DNA from: Bacteroidota bacterium
GTDB taxonomy: Bacteria > Bacteroidota > Bacteroidia > Chitinophagales > Chitinophagaceae
Direction of reading: 5' to 3'
Assembly (NCBI GenBank): GCA_004292605.1
Contig: RDXK01000109.1
Coordinates: 1-33,151 of the forward strand
DNA length: 33,151 nucleotides
The position numbers and the translations under genes were made by a program. The notes under the pieces are model-generated. The model saw nothing but the letters and a program-made list of their open reading frames with translations. It searched no databases and was not told the origin of the DNA. Shown here piece by piece: positions 7,409-17,029 of the stretch; position 1 is the first letter of the stretch, and each line of letters starts with the position of its first letter.

Positions 7409-9874
7409 ATGAAATGGATACGATTGATATTTGCCTTGGTTAGTTGTTCTGCATTAATAATAGTACTACACACAAGGCTACCCCTGGGAACGGGTAAAAC
7501 ACCTCGGTTAGGATACTTTCTGTCGCCACAAGAGGGCTTTTGGCAAAATGCGGAAAATGGCAATGAAAATTTTTCGGCTGATTTACAGGCAGCCGATTTA
7601 GAAGGCGATGTAGATGTGTATTTAGATGAACGTTTGGTGCCACATGTATACGCCCAAAACGAAAAGGATGTATTTTTTGTACAAGGATATTTACATGCTA
7701 AATTTCGTTTATGGCAAATGGAATTTCAAACCCATGCTGCCGGTGGCCGTTTGAGTGAAATAATGGGTGCAGAAGCCAATGGCACCAATTTCCTAAACGT
7801 TGATAAATTTTTCCGTCGATTAGGGATGGTGTACGGTGCCGAGAATTCATTGGCAGAAATGGAAAAAGATACTGCCCTTAAAACCAGTATGGATGCTTAC
7901 ACCGCTGGCGTAAACTATTTTGTAAAGAATTTAAAAAAGGCCGACTGGCCCGTAGAATATAAATTATTAGACTATGCTCCCGAGCCGTGGACGAATTTGA
8001 AAACCGCCTTGTTTTTAAAGTACATGAGTTTTGATTTGGCAGGCTATGAACAAGATTTTGAGCGTACGGCTTCCAAAATGGCTTTTACAAAGGAACAATT
8101 TGCTGCACTGTATCCATACGGTCACGATTCGCTGAACGCTATAGTACCCAACGAAACGGTGTTTGCCAAGGCTGGTCTGGCTCTGAAAGTTCCTGCTGAT
8201 GCGGATACTACTTACTTTAATTTTAAGCAAAGTACAGCCAAGGCAGATTCCATTCCCACACCTGAACCTACCAACGGTAGCAATAACTGGGCGGTGGCAC
8301 CAAGCAAAACAGCCAATGGCAAGGCCATTTTAGCAAGCGACCCGCATTTGAGTTTAAACCTACCCGCATTGTGGTTTGAAATGCAAATTAGCACGCCCAA
8401 TTTCCAGAGTTATGGGGCTAGTTTCCCGGGTTCGCCCAATATCATTATAGGTTTTAATACCCATGCTGCATTTGGTTTTACCAATGCCATGAGAGATGTG
8501 AGAGACTATTTTGAAATTCAATTTAAAGATTCCACTCTACAGGAATATTGGTACGATAGTGCTTGGCAAAAAACAAGTTTTAGGGAAGAGATTATCAAAG
8601 TGAAGGAAGGCACACAAGTGGTTCAAAAAATTCCCATGACCGTTTTTGGTCCTGTTATGTACGAGCCTAGTTTTCCTGATAAATTAAATACGGGTAAATA
8701 CTGGGCCGTGCGGTGGAGTGCACATGAGGGAAGTAATGAATTACGCACATTCTACAAATTAAACCATGCTAAAAATATCAACGATTATACGGATGCTATT
8801 AGCACATTCAAATGTCCTGGACAGAACATGGTTTTTGCTTGCAATAGCGGTGATATAGCCATTAAACAGCAAGGAAAGTTTCCTGCTAAATGGATAGGTC
8901 AAGGCGATTTTCTGATGCAAGGAACAGATGAATCTTACGATTGGCAAGGCTACGCGGAAGATAGCTTGAATGTGCTGATGCACAACCCTGAACGTGGTTT
9001 TGTAGCTAGTGCAAACCAATACCCTTATAACACCAAAACCTACCCCTACTACCTTGGCGGTAATTTTGCCTTAGAGCGTGGCTACACATTGAATAAAAAG
9101 TTAGCCGCTATGCAAGGGATTACGGTAAAGGATATGATGGATTTACAATTTGATAGCTACGATGCTTTTGGGGAGTGGATAACACCTGTTCTTTTGCAGC
9201 ATGTGCAGCGAGATGCTTTGCCAGCAGGTGCTACGGCATTTATTGGAGAATTAGAAAAATGGGATTACAAAGCCGATGCCGAGAAAATAGGTCCTAGCAT
9301 CATGATAGCTTGGTTTGACACCTTAAAAACATTGGTGTACGCCGATGAAATGCCGGCCGATAAGGTATTAGCACGGGTAGATAGAACCACCCTAATGGAA
9401 GCCTTGCGTAAGGATACTAGCTATATGTTTATAGATGATATTAATACCCCACAAAAGGAATTGTTAAGTCAGTTAGTAACCACCGCTTTCCTAAAAAATG
9501 TGCCCGTATGGGAAAAGGCGAAAGCCAACGAAAAGCTCCAGTGGGGTTGGTTTAAGAACAGCAGTGTAAACCACTTATTAAAAATACCTGCATTTTCCTA
9601 CCAAAACTGGTATAGTAGTGGTACATGGAGTGCTTTAAATGCCTACAAAGGCGGTCATGGTCCTAGCTGGCGTATGGTAATAGAAGTGGGTGAAAAAGTA
9701 CAAGGCTTTGCGGTGTATCCGGGTGGGCAAAGTGGTAATGTGGGCAGTAAATACTACGATACGTTTTTGAGCGATTGGACCGCCGGTAAGTACCACCCAG
9801 TAACCATTACCGCCAAAGCTGAGTTTGAAAACGGCAAGAAATTTATAGGTAAAATTCACTTTAAAAAAGCTTAA
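7409..9874 (+). CDS. Penicillin-acylase-family (S45, Ntn-hydrolase) amidase, exported
   Basis: An 821-residue precursor of the penicillin acylase family. These enzymes are made as one chain and cut autocatalytically so that an internal Ser becomes the N-terminal nucleophile. That residue is S291 in TNGSNNWAVAPSK, and the following DPHLSLNLPALWFEM is the usual family block. The alpha-chain part carries DVFFVQGYLHAKFRLWQMEF (about 87-106) and AGGRLSEIMG. Residues 4-20 form a hydrophobic signal or anchor helix, so the enzyme acts outside the cytoplasm. Late motifs such as YPGGQSGNVGSKYYDTFLSDW match the family's C-terminal end. The natural substrate is unknown; relatives cut acyl-homoserine lactones, phenylacetyl amides or cyclic lipopeptides. 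A four-helix membrane protein starts 1 base after the stop. TAAGCTTG at 7396-7403 is a one-mismatch -7 box 5 nt before the ATG. Confidence 0.9.
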   Translation: MKWIRLIFALVSCSALIIVLHTRLPLGTGKTPRLGYFLSPQEGFWQNAENGNENFSADLQAADLEGDVDVYLDERLVPHVYAQNEKDVFFVQGYLHAKFRLWQMEFQTHAAGGRLSEIMGAEANGTNFLNVDKFFRRLGMVYGAENSLAEMEKDTALKTSMDAYTAGVNYFVKNLKKADWPVEYKLLDYAPEPWTNLKTALFLKYMSFDLAGYEQDFERTASKMAFTKEQFAALYPYGHDSLNAIVPNETVFAKAGLALKVPADADTTYFNFKQSTAKADSIPTPEPTNGSNNWAVAPSKTANGKAILASDPHLSLNLPALWFEMQISTPNFQSYGASFPGSPNIIIGFNTHAAFGFTNAMRDVRDYFEIQFKDSTLQEYWYDSAWQKTSFREEIIKVKEGTQVVQKIPMTVFGPVMYEPSFPDKLNTGKYWAVRWSAHEGSNELRTFYKLNHAKNINDYTDAISTFKCPGQNMVFACNSGDIAIKQQGKFPAKWIGQGDFLMQGTDESYDWQGYAEDSLNVLMHNPERGFVASANQYPYNTKTYPYYLGGNFALERGYTLNKKLAAMQGITVKDMMDLQFDSYDAFGEWITPVLLQHVQRDALPAGATAFIGELEKWDYKADAEKIGPSIMIAWFDTLKTLVYADEMPADKVLARVDRTTLMEALRKDTSYMFIDDINTPQKELLSQLVTTAFLKNVPVWEKAKANEKLQWGWFKNSSVNHLLKIPAFSYQNWYSSGTWSALNAYKGGHGPSWRMVIEVGEKVQGFAVYPGGQSGNVGSKYYDTFLSDWTAGKYHPVTITAKAEFENGKKFIGKIHFKKA

Positions 9875-9875
9875 T

Positions 9876-10220
9876 ATGAAATTTGTAATCACTACTGCTG
9901 TAACTGCCTTAGTAGCTTTTGCTATGGGTTTGTTTTTACCTTGGTACAGCATAGCCCTTGCTGCAGGGTTAGTGGCGGCTTTACTACCACAAAATGCATG
10001 GAAGGCTTTTGCTACGGGCTTTTTAGGTATTGCCTTGCTTTGGTTAGCGGTGGCTTTATATATGGATGCTGGCAATAACCACCTGTTATCTACCAAAATT
10101 GCTTCGCTGCTAAAATTGCCCGCATATAGTTATTTATTTGTTGTAACGGCAGTTGTAGGCGGCCTAGTGGGCGGCTTGGGAGCACTAACAGGCTATTTTG
10201 CCCGAGCCTTGAAAAACTAA
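9876..10220 (+). CDS. Small four-helix membrane protein, unknown function
   Basis: 114 residues, mostly hydrophobic. Four membrane segments can be drawn at about 3-20, 24-38, 46-63 and 83-107, the last Gly-rich (VVGGLVGGLGALTGY), with a short basic C-terminus (ARALKN). No enzymatic motif is seen and I do not recognise a family. The ATG follows the acylase stop by a single base, which implies translational coupling and a shared transcript; a role linked to the exported acylase (anchoring, export or immunity) is possible but pure inference. Base composition matches the neighbours. Confidence 0.75.
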   Translation: MKFVITTAVTALVAFAMGLFLPWYSIALAAGLVAALLPQNAWKAFATGFLGIALLWLAVALYMDAGNNHLLSTKIASLLKLPAYSYLFVVTAVVGGLVGGLGALTGYFARALKN

Positions 10221-10274
10221 TTACCTGCGGTAGCTTTCATTTACGGGCGGCAAGGCCGGATGGTGCAGTACATA

Positions 10275-10282
10275 TAATTTTG
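10275..10282 (+). promoter_or_regulatory. -7 promoter element upstream of the DUF5686 gene
   Basis: TAATTTTG matches TAnnTTTG exactly and ends 16 nt before the ATG at 10299, giving a leader of roughly 10 nt. No TTG or TTTG is present 19-21 nt upstream, so only half of the promoter is supported. The rest of the 10221-10298 gap shows nothing else. Confidence 0.4.
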
Positions 10283-10298
10283 CATAAAATACGAACAC

Positions 10299-12764
10299 AT
10301 GCGTTATCTGTACCTGTTTACAGCACTATTGGCCTTTCAAACAAGTTTATTGGCACAATCCGTTTCTGGTATTGTAACAGACGATAAGGGCGTGCCCCTT
10401 AGTTTTAGTAGCATACTTGTAAAAGGCAAAGGCATAGGCACTAGTACCAATGTGCAAGGTTTTTTTACCTTGAATTTGGAGGTAGGTAAGTACACTTTAG
10501 TGGCTCAACACGTCGGCTACAAAACAGTGGAGCAGGAAGTTACAGTAACCAAGGAAGCCCAAAAAATAGCTTTTCAATTACCCTTGCAGGAATATACCCT
10601 TAGTAGCGTAGTGGTAAAAAATACTGGTGAGGACCCAGCCTATGAAATTATACGCAACGCCATAAAAAAACGTAAGCAACACGAGGAGGAATACCAAAGT
10701 TTTAAAACCCAAGTATATATAAAGGGAATTATGCGTTTACGCAGTTTTCCCAAGCGGGTTTTTGGCCAAAAAGTAGATTTTGAAGATGGTGATACCAGCA
10801 AAAAGAAAATCATTTTTCTATCCGAAACCCTGGCTGAATATTTTAAAAATGGTGCGGATGCTAAAGTAAATGTTTTGTCTACTAAAGTAAGCGGTTCTAG
10901 CAACGGTTTTGGCTTTAGTGAGCCAAGGGTAATTAATATGTACAGGAATAATTTAATGATTGGAGAAAGTTTAAATCCACGTGGTTTTATTTCGCCGATT
11001 AGCGATAACGCATTGAGTTTTTATAAATTCAAATTCCGCGGTACTTTTTACGATAATGGGTATGAAATTAGTCGTATTCAAGTAATACCCAAACGCAGTT
11101 ACGAACCGTTATTTTCAGGCTACATAAATATCATAGAAAAGGAGTGGAGGCTATACAGTACGGAGCTTTTGCTACTGAAAGAAAATCAAATGCAGCTGTT
11201 AGATACACTAAAAATAGAACAGCAATATGCCCACATTAATAACACTTGGGTTATACAGCAGCAGGTAGTTTATCCAGCCACCAAATTGCTAGGTTTTGAC
11301 GCCTACGGAAGTTTTGTACAGGTGTATGATAAGTTTGAGTTTAACCCCAGTTTTGGAAAGAAATTCTTTGACAATACAGTACTCACTTTCCAAGATTCGT
11401 CCAATAAAAAACCCATGGAGTATTGGGATAAAATTCGCCCCATACCATTACAAAAAGATGAAATAGTTGACTACCAAAAAAAGGACAGTTTGGAGCAATT
11501 GCGGAAGCAGCCAAAGTATTTAGACTCCTTAGATAAAAAAAATAATAAAATAAATGTATTGGGGCTATTTGCTGGCGGACAAGAATTTTACTACCGAAGC
11601 AAAAAGCTATCGTTCAGTACACCAAGTTTGCTAGACATGACCACCTTTAACGTGGTGGAAGGTTTGAGTTTGCGATTTAACCCAACTATTACTAAGCGAT
11701 TTGATGATGTTAGCCGCCGCAGATTAACCATTAGCCCGCAGGTACAATATGGCTTTAGTAACCGAACTTGGCATGCCTATAGCACCAATACCTATACGTT
11801 TGGAAAAAAGTATTTCAATTTTATAAGTATTGCCGGTGGTAGACGGTTATTTCAGTTTAACAATGCACAGCCCATAACGCCAAGAGATAATACTATTACC
11901 AGCCTTTATTTTAGAGATAATTTTATGAAGTTGTACCAAGCTTGGTATGCAAAATTTAGTTTCCAAAAAGGTTTGGGCGATGGATTAAGCTGGTTTGGAA
12001 ATATTGATTTTCAAGATAGAAATAGCGTAAATAACACCACAGATTATTCTTGGAACAATAAGGAGAACGAAAAATACGGCCCCAATTTCCCTGAAGAAAT
12101 TCAGTCGGCTCCATTTGCAGCACATAAGGCTTTAAGCTTGGCTATGGGTATACAGTGGCAGCCGGGCGCCAAGTATGTACAATACCCCGATAGAAAGGTG
12201 ATGACAAGTAGTAAATACCCTACGCTGACGGCCACGTTAAAACAAGGCGTTCCCAATGTTTTGGGTAGTAATGTAGATTATACTCGCTACCGTTTTACCA
12301 TAGAAGACGATTTGAATATGCGTATAGGTGGTAAGCTAAGTTACCGTACAGGCATCGCTGGTTTCTTGAGTGCGAACAAAGTATTTACGCCGGATTATTT
12401 GCATTACTTTGGTAACCAACTAAGTTTTGCTCAGCCATTTTTACAAAGCTTTCAAATGGGTAGGTATTATGAATTTAGCAATGCCAACAAGTTCAATGCA
12501 TTTGCCCACGTAGAGTATCATTTGAACGGTTTAATTACCAATAAAATTCCCGGATTTAGAAAGCTAAATTGGTTTGTAGTTACGGGTGCCAATGCTATTA
12601 CCACAGGCTCACAGCAGCAATATGTGGAAGCATTTATTGGTTTGGAAAATATATTTAAAATTATGCGGATCGATTTTGTTCGTGGGTTTAGAAGCAATGG
12701 AACTTCCGATGCTGCCTTCCGCTTTAGCTTTAGTGGCGTGTTTAGTGGTAGTAGGGAAGACTAA
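10299..12764 (+). CDS. DUF5686 outer-membrane protein with CarboxypepD_reg-like domain
   Basis: An 821-residue exported protein. Signal peptide at 1-19 (ends LLAQS), then a CarboxypepD_reg-like beta-sandwich at about 22-108 (VSGIVTDDKGVPLSFSSILV ... LVAQHVGYKTVEQEV). From about 115 (PAYEIIRNAIKKRKQHEEEY) the sequence matches the DUF5686 pattern, with many aromatic beta strands and a final strand ending FRFSFSGVFSG, typical of an outer-membrane beta-barrel. Family knowledge: widespread in Bacteroidota, function undetermined; the domain order resembles TonB-receptor-like proteins but no plug domain is present. It stands alone between the acylase unit and trhO. No dedicated terminator is clear downstream. 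Confidence 0.85.
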   Translation: MRYLYLFTALLAFQTSLLAQSVSGIVTDDKGVPLSFSSILVKGKGIGTSTNVQGFFTLNLEVGKYTLVAQHVGYKTVEQEVTVTKEAQKIAFQLPLQEYTLSSVVVKNTGEDPAYEIIRNAIKKRKQHEEEYQSFKTQVYIKGIMRLRSFPKRVFGQKVDFEDGDTSKKKIIFLSETLAEYFKNGADAKVNVLSTKVSGSSNGFGFSEPRVINMYRNNLMIGESLNPRGFISPISDNALSFYKFKFRGTFYDNGYEISRIQVIPKRSYEPLFSGYINIIEKEWRLYSTELLLLKENQMQLLDTLKIEQQYAHINNTWVIQQQVVYPATKLLGFDAYGSFVQVYDKFEFNPSFGKKFFDNTVLTFQDSSNKKPMEYWDKIRPIPLQKDEIVDYQKKDSLEQLRKQPKYLDSLDKKNNKINVLGLFAGGQEFYYRSKKLSFSTPSLLDMTTFNVVEGLSLRFNPTITKRFDDVSRRRLTISPQVQYGFSNRTWHAYSTNTYTFGKKYFNFISIAGGRRLFQFNNAQPITPRDNTITSLYFRDNFMKLYQAWYAKFSFQKGLGDGLSWFGNIDFQDRNSVNNTTDYSWNNKENEKYGPNFPEEIQSAPFAAHKALSLAMGIQWQPGAKYVQYPDRKVMTSSKYPTLTATLKQGVPNVLGSNVDYTRYRFTIEDDLNMRIGGKLSYRTGIAGFLSANKVFTPDYLHYFGNQLSFAQPFLQSFQMGRYYEFSNANKFNAFAHVEYHLNGLITNKIPGFRKLNWFVVTGANAITTGSQQQYVEAFIGLENIFKIMRIDFVRGFRSNGTSDAAFRFSFSGVFSGSRED

Positions 12765-12840
12765 CCTACTACTACACGGTATTGTATATATTTGCCGGGC
12801 AAAATGGTCTAGCCTGTAACTAGATTCTTTTTAATAAGAA

Positions 12841-12861
12841 ATATACCCACTATAGGTATAT
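12841..12861 (+). other. Hairpin in the trhO leader
   Basis: ATATACC (12841-12847) and GGTATAT (12855-12861) form a perfect seven-pair stem with a seven-nt loop, 16 nt before the trhO ATG. An exact TAnnTTTG box (TATATTTG, 12787-12794) lies upstream and could start a leader of about 80 nt containing this hairpin, although no -33 TTG is found at the right distance. There is no T-run, so a terminator is unlikely; a leader structure is the better guess. Confidence 0.3.
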
Positions 12862-12877
12862 CGCAAATTGTATACAT

Positions 12878-13927
12878 ATGGCACTACTGCACAATCGGGT
12901 TTCCAACCAGGAGCTAAAACAGCGTTTATTACAAGAAACGTTTAAACGTACTACGGTAAGTTTTTACCAATATTTCGTTATTGAGAATCCGGCTTTTTTT
13001 AGAGATTTTTTGTACAAACAATTTTCTCGATTTCAAGTTTTCGGACGAATTTATGTTGCCCACGAAGGCATCAATGCACAAGTAAGTGTACCCGAATATT
13101 TTTTTGAAGCCTTTAAACAAGCCTTGTATGCTGCGGACGGTGCTTTACAGGGTTTACGACTAAACATTGCGGTAGACGATGATGGCAAGAGTTTTTGGGT
13201 ACTTAAAATAAAGGTTCGAGATAAAATTGTGGCAGATGGTATTACCGATGAATCCTTCTCCATGCAGCAAAAGGGCAAGTATGTAAACGCCCAAGAAATG
13301 AATGATTTAATACAAGGTGGCGATGTAGTGGTAATAGATATGCGGAACCACTATGAGTACGAAGTAGGGCATTTTGAAAACGCCTTGGAAATACCTAGCG
13401 ATACATTTAGGGAACAACTACCCATGGCTGTAGAGATGATGAAGGGTAATGAAGATAAGAATATTGTAATGTATTGCACCGGCGGTATACGCTGCGAAAA
13501 GGCAAGTGCTTACATGTTACACAAAGGCTTCAAAAATGTTTTTCATCTGGAAGGTGGCATTATCAATTATGCACAGCAAGTAAAAGCCATTGGCCAAGAA
13601 AGCAAGTTTATAGGTAAAAATTTTGTATTCGATAATAGGCTAGGCGAACGTATTACAGAACATGTAATTGCCAAATGCCATCAGTGTGGAGCTGCTTGCG
13701 ATACGCATACCAATTGTAAAAACGACGGCTGTCATTTATTATTCATTCAGTGTAGTAACTGTGCTACGCAGTACCAAGGCTGCTGTAGTACCGCCTGTTC
13801 GGAAACCATTGCCCTGCCAGTAGAAAGGCAGAAACAACTGCGTAGTGGCCAAGAAAACGGGGTTATGATTTTTAATAAAAGTAAGCAACGGTTAAGGCCA
13901 AAAATAGAACCCGGTACGTTGGGGTAA
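12878..13927 (+). CDS. trhO: tRNA U34 hydroxylase TrhO (rhodanese-domain, YceA family)
   Basis: A 349-residue member of the YceA/TrhO family, which uses a rhodanese domain for oxygen-dependent hydroxylation of U34 in certain tRNAs, the first step to (m)cmo5U-type wobble bases. Order: N-terminal ferredoxin-like half (about 25-125) with [17 protein letters not shown], then rhodanese core [21 protein letters not shown] (149-169) and the active-site loop [12 protein letters not shown] with Cys200, then [13 protein letters not shown]. The tail is Cys-rich ([19 protein letters not shown] ... [16 protein letters not shown]), the zinc-ribbon-like end seen in longer family members. Length matches the family. 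It converges on the J-domain gene with only 10 bases between stops and no terminator between them. Confidence 0.9.
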   Translation: MALLHNRVSNQELKQRLLQETFKRTTVSFYQYFVIENPAFFRDFLYKQFSRFQVFGRIYVAHEGINAQVSVPEYFFEAFKQALYAADGALQGLRLNIAVDDDGKSFWVLKIKVRDKIVADGITDESFSMQQKGKYVNAQEMNDLIQGGDVVVIDMRNHYEYEVGHFENALEIPSDTFREQLPMAVEMMKGNEDKNIVMYCTGGIRCEKASAYMLHKGFKNVFHLEGGIINYAQQVKAIGQESKFIGKNFVFDNRLGERITEHVIAKCHQCGAACDTHTNCKNDGCHLLFIQCSNCATQYQGCCSTACSETIALPVERQKQLRSGQENGVMIFNKSKQRLRPKIEPGTLG

Positions 13928-13937
13928 GTTTATGCTG

Positions 13938-14582
13938 TTACGCCGCTTTTCTATTCAATAAAAATATAGCCAAGCATAGCAAAATACTGGCTACAGCAGC
14001 TGCCCACGGCAATAATGCTTGCAGTTTTTCTCGCTTCTTTTTATTTGCTACTATTGTTTGCAATTGTGGTAGCCAGTCTTGTGCACTTGCCACCGTTTGC
14101 CAGTGGTTTACTAACTGCTGTGTATGGCTACTTGGTAGGGGCTGTGTAAGTGTAATGGCGGAGCGGTAGTACTGTTGTAATTGTGCAGTTGTGGCAGTGG
14201 TAAGCAAATACATATAAACCGGCGAAAGCAGTTCCAGTTGTTTATTCAGCCAAACATCTACATCTAATCGGCTGGTATCGCTTGTTTGTAATTGCATCAG
14301 CAAAGCATATTGTTTTTCTAGCAAATGCTGTAAAGTGATGGTAGCTTTAGGAATATAGTAGCCTTGCTTCTCTAAAAAAAAGCGTTCATCGTATGCCCTT
14401 CTTTTCTCAGGTTCTATCAAGGTTTCATACGCCTCCTGAATCAGTAGAAAATCATTTAGTTGGTCGGTATCTGCCGTATCAGGATGATGGGCAAATGCCA
14501 ACTTTCGAAAAGCTTTTTTTACCGCAGTAGCATCGGCATACGGCGAAATATTTAGTACGCTATAATAATCCTGCTGCGGCAT
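13938..14582 (-). CDS. J-domain protein with C-terminal membrane anchor
   Basis: A 214-residue protein. Residues 5-68 are a complete J domain: YYSVLNISPYADATAVKKAF, the HPD motif at H33-P34-D35 needed to stimulate DnaK ATPase, and EAYETLIEPEKRRAYDERFF. It lacks the Gly/Phe region, zinc fingers and C-terminal substrate domains of DnaJ, so it is a type III co-chaperone. Residues about 75-180 are Leu/Gln-rich helical sequence of unknown role; residues 190-209 form one hydrophobic helix (AAAVASILLCLAIFLL) followed by NRKAA, so it is probably tail-anchored with the J domain in the cytoplasm. The ATG is 2 bases after the PBP1A stop, implying co-transcription with that cell-wall enzyme. Confidence 0.85.
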   Translation of the reverse strand: MPQQDYYSVLNISPYADATAVKKAFRKLAFAHHPDTADTDQLNDFLLIQEAYETLIEPEKRRAYDERFFLEKQGYYIPKATITLQHLLEKQYALLMQLQTSDTSRLDVDVWLNKQLELLSPVYMYLLTTATTAQLQQYYRSAITLTQPLPSSHTQQLVNHWQTVASAQDWLPQLQTIVANKKKREKLQALLPWAAAVASILLCLAIFLLNRKAA

Positions 14583-14584
14583 GC

Positions 14585-17002
14585 CTAGGTGCCTGGTTTT
14601 TTGGGTAGTACGGCTTTCGGTGCCGGGTTTTGTGTTTTGGGCTGTTCGGCTGGTTTGGCAGGTAAATTATTATTGGTTGGCGGGATTACCGGCTTTTTCT
14701 CGGTACTTGTTTCTGGTACTACAAATTCACTTTCCGGGGCAATTTCTGGGGCTTTTTCTGGAATGATATCACCAAAATCTTCCGCAGTGCCATTGCCTAT
14801 ATCGTCGCCTTCCGCACCCATGGGTATGGGGTTACTATTCATCCAATCATAGTTTATATCGTTCTGCATTACCTCGGGCTTCATAAATACACTCTTGGTA
14901 TCGTAAGGTAAATTTTTATCTCTACTGGTTTTAGCGTAGAAATAGGCCCAAATGGGCAATGCCACGCTACTACCTTGCCCTAAATTGGTACTTTTAAAAC
15001 GTATAAATCTGTCGTCGCAGCCCGTCCACACGCCACCAATAAGTTGGGGCGTATAGCCTATAAACCATGCATCGCTATTGCTATTGGTAGTTCCAGTTTT
15101 TCCGGCTACTTCACCCGTAACATCATAGCTCCAAATACGGCGTCCGGTACCAAACTGCATTACACCTTGCATCATACTTACAATGCTGTAAGCAGTAACT
15201 TCATTAATTACTTCGGCACGCTGTGGCCTATAATTTTCCAGCACATTTCCGTTTCTATCTTCTATTCTAGAAATGTACATAGGCTTCACGTTAAAACCTC
15301 GCCCAGGAAACATAGAATATGCTTGTACCATTTCCTGCAGGCTTATTTCGCAACTACCTAAACTTATACTTGGGTAGGGCTCTACCTTAGTTTGCACACT
15401 ACATTTTTGTAAAAAATCTACAAAACGTTTAGCACCTTGGTTACCATCGCCAATTTGTTTTAATATATAAGCGGTGGCACAGTTTCTACTTTGTGCTAGG
15501 GCTTGTGCCATGGGCATGGTAGCACCGCTACAGCTGGTAGTAGTAGCGGGTACTTGGCCAAGTGTGCCAAAGGTTTGCTGCACATCTACCACTGGTGTAT
15601 TGGGTGTAAAACCAGCATCTTCTATAGCCAAACTATACAGCAGGGGTTTTATGGTACTACCTACTTGGCGCTTGGTGTTAAGGTTTACGTGATCGTACTT
15701 AAAGTTCTTAAAATCTATACCACCCACCCAAGCTTTTACTTCACCAGTTACCGGGTCCATAGCCAAAAAGCCCGCTTGCAGCATTTGCCTATGGTATTTT
15801 ATGCTATCCATCGGCGTCATTACAGTATCTGTACTTCTATCCTTATTCCAAGCAAAAATTTTCATGGGTACAGGTTGCAAAAAACTAGCTTTCAAGTCTT
15901 TTTCGTTGATACCATCTTTTAAGCCATTTTTCCAGCGTTCACTAGCTTTCATAGCGGTAGTTAGTATACTTTCAAATCCTTTCCAAACGCTGCCAGTTTT
16001 TATATCGCTTTGCTGGTTTAGCAAGGTTTGCATGTAGGCCATATGCTTACCCACAGCTTCCTCGGCATACAATTGCATGCGTGGGTTGATGGTGGTATAA
16101 ATTTTTAAACCATCCCTATATAAATCATAGTTTTCACCAGTGTTGGGGTTTTTGTGTTCCTTGCACCAACGTTTCATTTCCTCCCCTAAAACCATTCTAA
16201 AATAGGGGCCAAGGCCGGTAGTTTCATCTAGCTTTTTGTAGTTCAGCTGTATGGGTACTGCTTTTAATTTATCGGCCTCAGCTTCGGGTAAAAAGCTGTT
16301 ACGCACCATTTGATCCAATACCGTGTTCCTTCTATCAAGAGCTAACTTTGGGTTTCGTCTTGGGTTATATAAAGTAGCACCTTTTAGCATGCCTATAATT
16401 ACGGCAGCTTCCTCAATGTTTAGGCGGTCAGGCTCCTTTTGAAAAAAGGTTTTAGCAGCATTTCGTATACCATACACATTATCGCCAAAGGCAGCAGTAT
16501 TTAAGTAAAGTGTTATGATTTCTTCCTTCGTAAAATTTTTCTCCAGCTTAATGGCTATGATACATTCTTTTACTTTTTGAATACTACGTAGTAAAATGTT
16601 TTTCGTACCCCAGTTTTCGGTAAACAAGTTTTTGGCGGTTTGCATTGTAATGGTACTAGCACCACCTTCGCTTCCTAAAAAAACAAAGGCACGGGCAAGG
16701 GCTTTACCATCCACCCCAGCATGATCATAAAATCGTTCATCTTCTGTAGCTACTAGGGCATGAATTACGTGCTGACTAATATCTTTATAATTCACATTTA
16801 CTCTATCTTGTAAATAATATTTACCCATCAAGGTTCCATCATCTGCATAAACCTGACTGGCCAAACTAGCCGACGGATTTTCTAACTCCGCTATACTGGG
16901 CATTTTACCTAGTAAACCAAAATTGGCCGCCACTAAAAACAATAGCACACCTACTATGCCGTACAAAAACAGCTTCCAAAATATACGAACGCTCTTTGTC
17001 AT
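14585..17002 (-). CDS. Class A penicillin-binding protein (PBP1A type)
   Basis: An 805-residue bifunctional peptidoglycan synthase. A short cytoplasmic tail and one membrane helix (about 10-31) precede a GT51 glycosyltransferase domain with catalytic E87 in ATEDERFYDHAGVD, the STITMQTAKNLF motif (116-127) and KEEIITLYLN. The transpeptidase domain has S449-x-x-K452 (RQVGSTIKPL), S505-R-N and K635-T-G (GKTGTTNSNSDAWF). Thus it polymerises lipid II and crosslinks the stem peptides on the periplasmic side. The last ~70 residues are Pro/Glu-rich and low complexity (VPETSTEKKPVIPPTNNNLP), an extension common in Bacteroidota PBPs. It has its own promoter upstream and is followed after 2 bases by the J-domain gene. 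Could be called mrcA or ponA; I leave the symbol open. Confidence 0.95.
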   Translation of the reverse strand: MTKSVRIFWKLFLYGIVGVLLFLVAANFGLLGKMPSIAELENPSASLASQVYADDGTLMGKYYLQDRVNVNYKDISQHVIHALVATEDERFYDHAGVDGKALARAFVFLGSEGGASTITMQTAKNLFTENWGTKNILLRSIQKVKECIIAIKLEKNFTKEEIITLYLNTAAFGDNVYGIRNAAKTFFQKEPDRLNIEEAAVIIGMLKGATLYNPRRNPKLALDRRNTVLDQMVRNSFLPEAEADKLKAVPIQLNYKKLDETTGLGPYFRMVLGEEMKRWCKEHKNPNTGENYDLYRDGLKIYTTINPRMQLYAEEAVGKHMAYMQTLLNQQSDIKTGSVWKGFESILTTAMKASERWKNGLKDGINEKDLKASFLQPVPMKIFAWNKDRSTDTVMTPMDSIKYHRQMLQAGFLAMDPVTGEVKAWVGGIDFKNFKYDHVNLNTKRQVGSTIKPLLYSLAIEDAGFTPNTPVVDVQQTFGTLGQVPATTTSCSGATMPMAQALAQSRNCATAYILKQIGDGNQGAKRFVDFLQKCSVQTKVEPYPSISLGSCEISLQEMVQAYSMFPGRGFNVKPMYISRIEDRNGNVLENYRPQRAEVINEVTAYSIVSMMQGVMQFGTGRRIWSYDVTGEVAGKTGTTNSNSDAWFIGYTPQLIGGVWTGCDDRFIRFKSTNLGQGSSVALPIWAYFYAKTSRDKNLPYDTKSVFMKPEVMQNDINYDWMNSNPIPMGAEGDDIGNGTAEDFGDIIPEKAPEIAPESEFVVPETSTEKKPVIPPTNNNLPAKPAEQPKTQNPAPKAVLPKKPGT

Positions 17003-17029
17003 AATTTATACTACTAATGCTAGTAACAA

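Noticed and set aside
9635-10096. 153-codon minus-strand frame across the acylase end and the small membrane protein
   Set aside because: Antisense to two well-placed plus-strand genes; no domain and implausible composition.
12804-12877. Small open frame or riboswitch in the trhO leader
   Set aside because: The ATG at 12804 is closed after two codons, and the hairpin does not match any riboswitch class I know.
13928-13937. Shared terminator between trhO and the J-domain gene
   Set aside because: Only 10 bases separate the stops and no hairpin with a T-run is present.
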